Below, one piece after another: positions 1 through 5,139 of a stretch of 12,858 nucleotides of DNA. The number at the start of each line of letters is the position of its first letter. Positions within the stretch are counted from its first letter, which is position 1. The translations under genes and the position numbers were made by a program. Under the pieces are notes generated by a model, which saw nothing but the letters and a program-made list of their open reading frames with translations, searched no databases and was not told the DNA's origin. Location: contig DATLFP010000021.1 in NCBI GenBank assembly GCA_035540955.1, positions 1 through 12,858 on the forward strand, read 5' to 3'. Source of the DNA: DATLFP01 sp035540955 (lineage in GTDB: Bacteria > Actinomycetota > Acidimicrobiia > Acidimicrobiales > CADCSY01).

Positions 1-399
1 CTAGGCGGAGGCCTCCCAGACCTGGCGGGGCACGTCGCTCCACAGGCGCTCGAGGTCGTAGAACTCGCGGACCTCCCGCAGGAACACGTGCACCACGACG
101 TCGCCGTAGTCGAGGAGCACCCAGCGCTTGTCGTCGAGTCCCTCGACGCGGAAGGGCCCACCGCCGCCCTCGGCCTTGATGCGCTTCTCGATCTCCTCGG
201 CGATGGTGGCGACCTGCCGGGTGTTGTCGGCCGAGGTGATGACGAAGGAGTCGACGATGGCGAGCACCTCGCCGACGGACAGGATGACGATCTCCTCGCC
301 CTGCTTCGACGCCGCCGCCTCGGCGGCCACGCGGACTCGCTCGTCGCTGGTGAGGTCGGTCTTCGCGCTCAGGTCGTCACCCTCCGGGATGGGCGGCAA
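1..399 (-). CDS. rsfS: Ribosomal silencing factor RsfS (YbeB/Iojap family)
   Basis: RsfS binds ribosomal protein uL14 on the large subunit and blocks subunit joining, lowering translation under nutrient limitation (established family role). The 132-residue protein has the family signatures: an Asp-Ser-Phe-Val-Ile-Thr-Ser segment at about 50-56, followed by Asn-Thr-Arg-Gln-Val (59-63), the Trp-Val-Leu-Leu-Asp-Tyr-Gly-Asp strand at 93-100, and the C-terminal Val-His-Val-Phe...Glu-Phe-Tyr-Asp-Leu-Glu-Arg-Leu-Trp block (103-120). Length is normal and the TAG stop lies inside the window. The chosen start is TTG at 399, which overlaps the upstream LytR_C gene by 23 bases; there is no clear Shine-Dalgarno, and an in-frame GTG at codon 24 is an alternative that would still keep the conserved domain. 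Third gene of the nadD-LytR_C-rsfS operon, an order common in Actinobacteria. Confidence 0.93.
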   Translation of the reverse strand: MPPIPEGDDLSAKTDLTSDERVRVAAEAAASKQGEEIVILSVGEVLAIVDSFVITSADNTRQVATIAEEIEKRIKAEGGGGPFRVEGLDDKRWVLLDYGDVVVHVFLREVREFYDLERLWSDVPRQVWEASA

Positions 400-1540
400 G
401 GAAGTCTGCGCCGACCACGACCGTAACGTCGACCACGGCCAGTCCGGTACGACTCTTCACCACCTCGCCCACGCCGAGCGCCGCCTGCACGGCCCGGGCG
501 TCGCCGAGCCGGGCGTCGTCGTAGTAGACGACCTGGGTCACCTCGTGGTCGAACCGATCGGCGTTGCCCGAGAGGGTGAGGCGGCCACCGGCCTCGACGA
601 GCAGCGGTTGGACCCGTTGGGCGATGCCGGGCGCCCCCACGCCGTTGAGGACCTGGACCCGGATCCGCGGCCCCCGGGCGCCAGGGGCGTCGGGATCGAG
701 CCGGCCCACGAAGCCGGCCAGGTCGGCCTCGACCACCCGGTACAGCTCCTCGCCGTCGTCGTCGCCCCCGACGGCCTCGACCGGGATCACCCGCTGCCGG
801 GCCTCGGCGCCGGCCAGCGCCGCGATCGCCCGCAGCGGCGGCGTGGCCCCCGCGGCAGCCGCCGCCTCGAGGTAGGCCAACCAGAACGCCTGGTGGCGCA
901 CGAGCCGGTCGAGGGCGGTGCCCTGGCCCATGGCGGCGAGCAGGGGCAGGGCGTCGGCGCCGTTCACGACGACGGTCCCGGCCGGCACCGCCACCTCGAC
1001 CCGCCCGTCGGCGCCTCGCTCCTCGACGGCGGCGTCGACCGCGACGCTGAGGGGCGCCACCGGCTCGATGAGGCTCGCCAACCCGGCGGGGTCGAGGGCG
1101 ACCACCTCGGCGAAGACCAACCCCAGGAGGTTCTCGAGCGACTGGCGCAGCAGGGCCTCGCCGCCCTCGGCATCGGCCATGCGGAGCGACTCGAGTCCGA
1201 GCGAGGGCACCTCGACGATCAGCCCCGGCGGGATGTGGGCGATCACGGTCGTCGCCGGGGCGAACACGGTCACGCCGATCACGGCGCCGCGGTCGTCCCG
1301 GAGCACGAGCAGCCCGGGCGGTTCGACACCGTCGGGCGCGCCGGGATCGCCCGTTGCCGCCGGCACCCGCGATCCGTCGCCCTGAGCGAGGTCGACGGCC
1401 ACCCAGCCGACCGCGCCGAGCAGGGCGACGAGGACGGCGATGGCCAGGGCGCGGGTGACCGTCCGCCGTCCGCCCCGCTGACGCTCCCGGCGCCGCCGGC
1501 GACGGCTGCCGTCGCCCACCTCGGGGAGCGGCACGGTCAT
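377..1540 (-). CDS. Membrane-anchored LytR C-terminal domain protein with degenerate LCP-like middle
   Basis: A 387-residue protein with a very basic cytoplasmic N-terminus (an Arg run at about 13-18), one transmembrane helix at about 29-52, and an extracytoplasmic part ending in a LytR_C domain (about 291-380, beginning Arg-Ile-Arg-Val-Gln-Val-Leu-Asn-Gly). The middle (about 77-275) follows the layout of LytR-CpsA-Psr domains, which attach teichoic acid or arabinogalactan polymers to peptidoglycan, but the expected Ile-Pro-Arg-Asp reads Ile-Pro-Pro-Gly (103-106), so catalysis is doubtful. The start is ATG 1540, which overlaps the nadD stop as ATGA; a longer in-frame extension to 1690 would lie inside nadD and is low-complexity Arg/Gly/Pro, so I rejected it. 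It overlaps rsfS by 23 bases. Likely envelope-related; the exact function is unknown. Confidence 0.8.
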   Translation of the reverse strand: MTVPLPEVGDGSRRRRRRERQRGGRRTVTRALAIAVLVALLGAVGWVAVDLAQGDGSRVPAATGDPGAPDGVEPPGLLVLRDDRGAVIGVTVFAPATTVIAHIPPGLIVEVPSLGLESLRMADAEGGEALLRQSLENLLGLVFAEVVALDPAGLASLIEPVAPLSVAVDAAVEERGADGRVEVAVPAGTVVVNGADALPLLAAMGQGTALDRLVRHQAFWLAYLEAAAAAGATPPLRAIAALAGAEARQRVIPVEAVGGDDDGEELYRVVEADLAGFVGRLDPDAPGARGPRIRVQVLNGVGAPGIAQRVQPLLVEAGGRLTLSGNADRFDHEVTQVVYYDDARLGDARAVQAALGVGEVVKSRTGLAVVDVTVVVGADFLAAHPGG

Positions 1541-2142
1541 CCGGGGAGACCGTACAGACCCCGCTCGCGGGCCACGCGCAGGGACTCCTCCGGCACGAGC
1601 CAGTCGACCGGCCGTCCCGCGGCCATCCGGTCCCGGAGGTCGCTGCTCGACACCTCGAGGACCGGCACCTCGACCTCGAGGACCCGCCACCCTCCGGTCG
1701 ATCGCATGCCGGCGAAACCGGGGCGGTCGACCACGACGAGGGTGGCGAGGGCCTGGATCTCCCCCACCCGCTCCCAGGTGTCGAGGTTGGCCGCCTGGTC
1801 CCGGCCGACGATCAGGAACAGCTCCGCGCCCGGGTGGGCGGTCGCCAGGTCACCGAGGGTGTCGGCCGTGAGCGAGCGACCCCCACGCCGGATCTCGAGG
1901 TCGGACGCCTCCAGCCCCTCGTGGCCGGCCACCGCGGCGGCGACCATGTCGAACCGGTGGCGGGAGTCGGTGACATCCCGATCGGCCTTCTGCCACGGAT
2001 GGTGGGCGACGACGAACAGGACGACGTCGAGGTCGAGGAGGTGGCGCACGTTCAGTCCAGTGACGAGATGACCGATGTGTACTGGGTCGAAGGTGCCGCC
2101 CAGCAGGCCAATTCGCTGGTGCATCGCCGGCGGCTGTGTCAC
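1537..2142 (-). CDS. nadD: Nicotinate-nucleotide adenylyltransferase
   Basis: NadD adenylylates nicotinate mononucleotide with ATP to give deamido-NAD, the penultimate step of NAD synthesis, in the cytoplasm. The 201-residue protein shows the nucleotidyltransferase signature Gly-Gly-Thr-Phe-Asp-Pro-Val-His-Ile-Gly-His at 15-25 and the C-terminal Ser-Ser-Ser-Asp-Leu-Arg at 165-170, matching the family ISSTxIR motif. The segment around Val-Ala-His-His-Pro-Trp-Gln-Lys (45-52) fits the substrate-binding loop of NadD. Length is typical. Start is GTG 2142; an ATG seven codons in (2124) is possible. Neither has a Shine-Dalgarno, and a TAAGCA hexamer lies 6 bases before the GTG, so the message may be leaderless. 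First gene of the minus-strand operon, coupled to the LytR_C gene by ATGA. Confidence 0.95.
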   Translation of the reverse strand: MTQPPAMHQRIGLLGGTFDPVHIGHLVTGLNVRHLLDLDVVLFVVAHHPWQKADRDVTDSRHRFDMVAAAVAGHEGLEASDLEIRRGGRSLTADTLGDLATAHPGAELFLIVGRDQAANLDTWERVGEIQALATLVVVDRPGFAGMRSTGGWRVLEVEVPVLEVSSSDLRDRMAAGRPVDWLVPEESLRVARERGLYGLPG

Positions 2143-2153
2143 GACTCTTGCTT

Positions 2154-2167
2154 ACTCAAGTTTGAGT
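2154..2167. promoter_or_regulatory. 14-bp inverted repeat just upstream of nadD
   Basis: Two perfect 6-base arms, ACTCAA and TTGAGT, flank a GT centre, ending 12 bases before the nadD GTG. On the minus strand it abuts a TAAGCA hexamer (2154-2149) that sits 6 bases before the GTG, the position expected for a -10 box of a leaderless transcript. The repeat would then cover the region just upstream of the -10, a plausible operator. No regulator is identified. Confidence 0.35.
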
Positions 2168-2288
2168 GTTGGCCATCGACATGTTCGGGTAGCGGGGACC
2201 TGGGAACAGGTGACCGCCCGCCGACGTTGAACCATGGTCCGGCCGGGCCTCACGTCGACCAGACGTGACCCCGGTCACCCCCCCTGCC

Positions 2289-2314
2289 GGAATGACACCG
2301 GTGTAGTGAACGTT
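2289..2314 (+). promoter_or_regulatory. Candidate ECF-type (SigH/SigR/SigE-like) promoter for the sigma gene
   Basis: GGAAT at 2289-2293 is followed by exactly 18 bases and then GTT at 2312-2314 (CGTT from 2311). This matches the known consensus of actinobacterial stress ECF sigma factors (GGAAY, spacer of about 16-20, GTT). The predicted start of transcription would be about 6-8 bases downstream, leaving a leader of only about 6-8 bases before the ATG at 2328. The match is short, so chance is possible. Confidence 0.5.
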
Positions 2315-2327
2315 GGGATTGCTTGCG

Positions 2328-3152
2328 ATGCGAGATTCAGTTGGTCAGTACCTCCACGAGATCGGCCTCGTCCCCCTCCTGAACGCGGAGATGGAGCGAG
2401 AGCTGTCGCAGAAGATTGAGAAGGGCCAGGAGGCCCGGGCCCGCCTCGACGCGGGCGAGCGCAAGGTCGAGCTCAAGCGCCAGGTGCGCGAGGCCGCCAA
2501 GGCCAAGGACCACTTCATCCGGGCCAACCTTCGCCTGGTGGTCTCGATCGCCCGCCGGTACCCCCTGCCCCCGGGCATGGACCTCCTCGACCTCATCCAG
2601 GAGGGCAACCTGGGCCTCGAGCACGCCGTCGACAAGTTCGACTGGCGCAAGGGGTTCAAGTTCTCCACGTACGCCACCTTCTGGATCCGCCAGGCCATCG
2701 GCCGGGCCCTCGACCAGAAGGCCAGCCTCGTGCGGCTGCCGAGCGAGCGGTCGGCCCAGCTGCGGGCCGCGCTGCGGGCGGTGTCGGGCGACGGTGACGA
2801 GCTCGACGCCGAGCTCGCCAACCTGCACCGGCTGTCGACGCCGACGTCGCTCGATCGGAACATCGGCGAGGACGGCGAGCAGGAGCTGATGGACCTCATC
2901 CCCGACTCGATGGCCGGTCCCGAGCAGGTCGTGCTCGACACCCTGCACGACGAGATGGTCACCGACCTCCTCGGCAAGCTCGAGCCCCGTGCCCGCACCG
3001 CCGTGGAGCAGCGCTTCGGCCTGCTCGACGGTCAGAAGCGGAGCTTCCGCGAGGTCGGCGAGACCCTCGGCGTCACCGCCGAGGCCGCCCGCCGCATCGT
3101 GAAGCGGGCGGTCGAGGATCTCCGCGAGGACGCCGACGTCCTCGTGGCGTGA
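2328..3152 (+). CDS. Sigma-70 family RNA polymerase sigma factor, group 2 (SigB/RpoD-like), short region 3
   Basis: Directs RNA polymerase to promoters. The 274-residue protein has region 1.2 (about 2-33, Asp-Ser-Val-Gly-Gln-Tyr-Leu-His-Glu-Ile), a full region 2 (about 62-132, including Asp-Leu-Ile-Gln-Glu-Gly-Asn-Leu-Gly-Leu and Phe-Ser-Thr-Tyr-Ala-Thr-Phe-Trp-Ile-Arg-Gln-Ala-Ile) and region 4 (about 214-266). Region 1.1 is absent. Region 3 (about 133-205) seems to lack most of its usual helix-turn-helix. The -35 recognition helix reads Val-Thr-Ala-Glu-Ala-Ala-Arg-Arg-Ile, where Val-Thr-Arg-Glu-Arg-Val-Arg-Gln-Ile is usual. I chose ATG 2328 over an in-frame TTG at 2313, which overlaps the candidate promoter's GTT. 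There is no clear Shine-Dalgarno. It is monocistronic, followed by a strong hairpin. An ECF factor is excluded by region 1.2 and the length. Confidence 0.88.
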   Translation: MRDSVGQYLHEIGLVPLLNAEMERELSQKIEKGQEARARLDAGERKVELKRQVREAAKAKDHFIRANLRLVVSIARRYPLPPGMDLLDLIQEGNLGLEHAVDKFDWRKGFKFSTYATFWIRQAIGRALDQKASLVRLPSERSAQLRAALRAVSGDGDELDAELANLHRLSTPTSLDRNIGEDGEQELMDLIPDSMAGPEQVVLDTLHDEMVTDLLGKLEPRARTAVEQRFGLLDGQKRSFREVGETLGVTAEAARRIVKRAVEDLREDADVLVA

Positions 3153-3186
3153 CCCCCGGGCGCCGGCCCGAACCCGTCGCTGGACC

Positions 3187-3219
3187 ACGAAGCCCCGGCC
3201 GCCCCCGCCGGGGCTTCGT
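3187..3219 (+). terminator. Strong hairpin terminator after the sigma gene
   Basis: A perfect 13-bp stem (3187-3199 with 3207-3219, arm ACGAAGCCCCGGC) closes a 7-base loop, starting 34 bases after the sigma stop codon. There is no T-tract, as is usual for terminators in GC-rich actinobacteria. It separates the sigma transcript from the PPOX gene. Confidence 0.75.
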
Positions 3220-3243
3220 CGCGGCCGGGCAGACTCTGCTGCC

Positions 3244-3654
3244 ATGGACATCGACGACGCGATCGCGTTCGCTGGCGAGCACCACCGGGCGGTGCTGTCG
3301 ACGCGCCGGCGCGACAGCCGGCCCCAGCTGACGCCGGTCGTCGTCGCCCCCGGCCCGCCCGGGACGGTGATCGTCAGCACCAGGGAGACGGCGATGAAGG
3401 TCAAGAACATCGAGCGCGACCCGCACGTGTCGCTCGCGGTCTTCACCGACGCCTTCTTCGGACCCCACGTCCAGCTCGACGGCGAGGCCGAGATCCTCCG
3501 GTTGCCCGAGGCGATGGAGCCCCTGGTCGAGTACTACCGGTCGTTGAGCGGAGAGCACCCCGACTGGGACGACTACCGGGCGGCCATGGAGCGAGACCGC
3601 CGGGTCCTGCTGCGGATCCGCGTGACCGCGGCCGGCCCCGACGTCGCCGGCTGA
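3244..3654 (+). CDS. PPOX-class, probably F420-dependent oxidoreductase (pyridoxamine 5'-phosphate oxidase fold)
   Basis: A 136-residue split-barrel protein. The N-terminal strand (Arg-Ala-Val-Leu-Ser-Thr, 15-20), the strand-loop Ser-Arg-Pro-Gln-Leu-Thr-Pro-Val (25-32), Thr-Val-Ile-Val-Ser-Thr-Arg-Glu-Thr-Ala-Met-Lys-Val-Lys-Asn (41-55) and Asp-Pro-His-Val-Ser-Leu-Ala-Val (59-66) follow the actinobacterial PPOX family whose members mostly bind coenzyme F420 and reduce small unsaturated or heterocyclic substrates. The substrate cannot be read from the sequence, and FMN or heme use is possible. ATG 3244 has no Shine-Dalgarno; an AGACT box lies 8 bases upstream within an 11-base inverted repeat (3229-3239), so the mRNA is probably leaderless. 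Single-gene unit between two hairpins. Confidence 0.85.
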   Translation: MDIDDAIAFAGEHHRAVLSTRRRDSRPQLTPVVVAPGPPGTVIVSTRETAMKVKNIERDPHVSLAVFTDAFFGPHVQLDGEAEILRLPEAMEPLVEYYRSLSGEHPDWDDYRAAMERDRRVLLRIRVTAAGPDVAG

Positions 3655-3669
3655 CCGAACGCGCTTCGC

Positions 3670-3685
3670 GATCGCGCCGGCGATC
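3670..3685 (+). other. Small hairpin between the PPOX and DAHP synthase genes
   Basis: GATCGC and GCGATC arms flank a 4-base GCCG loop, 16 bases after the PPOX stop and 16 bases before the DAHP synthase ATG. It could be a weak terminator or an operator for the downstream promoter; the 6-bp stem is too short to decide. Confidence 0.35.
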
Positions 3686-3701
3686 CAGCAGACTTGTGCC
3701 C

Positions 3702-5069
3702 ATGTCGAACTCCCCGCTCCGGGGGCCGCACGGACCCTGGAGCCCCTCCTCGTGGCGCGACCGCCCGGCTGCCCAGCAGCCGGCGTGGCCGGACGCCGGC
3801 GCCCTCGACCGCGCCCTGAAGGAGCTCTCCACCTATCCCCCGCTCGTGTTCGCCGGCGAGGCCCGCAGCCTGCAGGCCGACCTCGCCGCGGTCGGCGAGG
3901 GGCGGGCGTTCCTGCTCCAGGCCGGCGACTGCGCCGAGTCCTTCGAGTCCTTCTCCGCCGACAGCATCCGCGACCGGCTGAAGGTCATCCTCCAGATGGC
4001 GGTCGTGCTCACCTACTCGACCGGCGTACCGGTCCTGAAGGTGGGCCGCATCGCCGGGCAGTACGCGAAGCCGCGGTCGGCGGACTTCGAGGAGGTCGCG
4101 GGGCGGCAGCTGCCCTCGTTCCGCGGCCACATGGTCAACGACAGCGCGCCGACCGACGAGGCGCGGGTGGCCGACCCGAGCCGGTTGCTCACCGCCTACC
4201 ACCAGTCGTCGGCGACGCTGAACCTCGTCCGGGCCTTCACCAAGGGCGGCTTCGCCGACCTGTCGCGGGTGCACGCCTGGAACCAGGAGTTCGTCGCCGC
4301 CTCGTCCGAGGGACAGCGCTACGAGGCGCTGGCCGCCGAGATCGACCGCGCTCTCCGGTTCATGCGGGCGTGCGGCATCGACCTCCAGCGCGAGGCGCAC
4401 CTGCACCAGGTCGACTTCTACACGAGCCACGAGGCGCTCATCCTCGGCTACGAGGAGGCGCTCACCCGCCGCGACACGCTCACCGGCGACTGGTACGACT
4501 GCTCGGCTCACATGGTGTGGATCGGCGAGCGCACCCGCCAGCTCGACGGGGCCCACATGGAGTTCTTCGCGGGCATCAAGAACCCGGTCGGCTGCAAGAT
4601 CGGGCCCACCGCGACGGCCGACGAGGTCGTCGCCATCTGCGAGCAGCTCAACCCCGAGCGCGTCCCGGGCCGACTCACGCTGATCTCGCGCATGGGCGCC
4701 GAGCAGGTGACCGCCGCGCTCCGCCCGATCCTGCGGGCCGTCACCGATGCCGGCCACCCGGTGGTGTGGGTGTGCGATCCGATGCACGGCAACACCTTCA
4801 CCTCGACCACGGGACGCAAGACGCGCGAGTTCGAGGCGGTGCTGCGGGAGATCGCCGGCTTCTTCGAGGCGCACCGGGCCGAGGCGACGGTGCCGGGGGG
4901 CGTGCACATCGAGCTGACCGGCGACGACGTGACCGAGTGCCTCGGCGGGGCCGAGAAGATCCTCGACGCCAACCTCGATGACCGCTACGAGACGATCTGC
5001 GACCCCCGCCTCAACGCCCGCCAGAGCCTCGACCTGGCGTTCCGGCTGAGCGAGCTGCTCCGGGCCTGA
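3702..5069 (+). CDS. aroG: Class II 3-deoxy-7-phosphoheptulonate (DAHP) synthase
   Basis: Condenses phosphoenolpyruvate with erythrose 4-phosphate, the first step of the shikimate pathway to aromatic amino acids. The 455-residue protein is the plant/mycobacterial (class II) type and full length (M. tuberculosis AroG is about 460). The expected metal ligands are visible: Cys77 in Gln-Ala-Gly-Asp-Cys-Ala-Glu, His362 in Cys-Asp-Pro-Met-His-Gly-Asn-Thr, Glu404 in His-Ile-Glu-Leu-Thr-Gly, and Asp434 in Cys-Asp-Pro-Arg-Leu-Asn. The substrate-binding Gly-Arg-Ile-Ala-Gly-Gln-Tyr-Ala-Lys-Pro-Arg (115-125) and Lys-Asn-Pro-Val-Gly-Cys-Lys-Ile-Gly-Pro (293-302) are intact. ATG 3702 is preferred over GTG 3696; there is no Shine-Dalgarno, and CAGACT lies 7 bases before the ATG. 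No other shikimate genes adjoin. Symbol by analogy with M. tuberculosis. Confidence 0.96.
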   Translation: MSNSPLRGPHGPWSPSSWRDRPAAQQPAWPDAGALDRALKELSTYPPLVFAGEARSLQADLAAVGEGRAFLLQAGDCAESFESFSADSIRDRLKVILQMAVVLTYSTGVPVLKVGRIAGQYAKPRSADFEEVAGRQLPSFRGHMVNDSAPTDEARVADPSRLLTAYHQSSATLNLVRAFTKGGFADLSRVHAWNQEFVAASSEGQRYEALAAEIDRALRFMRACGIDLQREAHLHQVDFYTSHEALILGYEEALTRRDTLTGDWYDCSAHMVWIGERTRQLDGAHMEFFAGIKNPVGCKIGPTATADEVVAICEQLNPERVPGRLTLISRMGAEQVTAALRPILRAVTDAGHPVVWVCDPMHGNTFTSTTGRKTREFEAVLREIAGFFEAHRAEATVPGGVHIELTGDDVTECLGGAEKILDANLDDRYETICDPRLNARQSLDLAFRLSELLRA

Positions 5070-5097
5070 GGCCCAAGGATCTCGATTCTCGCAAAAC

Positions 5098-5128
5098 TTG
5101 ATCGGAATAGTCGGGATTCGACTACGGT
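5098..5128 (+). promoter_or_regulatory. Promoter and operator-like inverted repeat of the sulfite reductase-cysH unit
   Basis: TTGATC (5098-5103) resembles a -35 box and TACGGT (5123-5128) a TANNNT -10 box, with a longish 19-base spacer. The TACGGT is 8 bases before a GTG that precedes the ATG start. Inside the spacer is an inverted repeat, TAGTCG / CGACTA around GGATT (5108-5124), whose right arm overlaps the -10. This position suits a repressor of sulfur assimilation. The regulator is unknown. Confidence 0.45.
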
Positions 5129-5139
5129 TGCTGCCCGTG

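Larger units (their letters stand above)
2143..2327. promoter_or_regulatory. Divergent intergenic region between nadD and the sigma factor gene
   Basis: The longest gene-free stretch in the window (185 bases). It carries several short inverted repeats: ACTCAA/TTGAGT (2154-2167), ACCTG/CAGGT with a 4-base loop (2198-2211), GTGACC/GGTCAC with a 2-base gap (2265-2278) and ACACCGGTGT (2295-2304). It also holds a candidate ECF promoter facing the sigma gene, listed separately. No open frame here looks like a real protein. The inverted repeats are seen directly; their role as operators is inference. Confidence 0.6.

Noticed and set aside
1541..1690. A 50-codon N-terminal extension of the LytR_C protein
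   Set aside because: It lies inside nadD and is low-complexity, while ATG 1540 forms the usual ATGA overlap.
128..2071. A 647-codon plus-strand open frame
   Set aside because: It runs antisense to rsfS, LytR_C and nadD, all with clear family motifs. Its product is low-complexity Arg/Ser/Pro, as expected from GC-rich shadow frames.
2162..2192. TTGAGT as a plus-strand -35 box for the sigma gene
   Set aside because: No acceptable -10 hexamer lies 16-19 bases downstream, and the site is about 160 bases from the sigma start.
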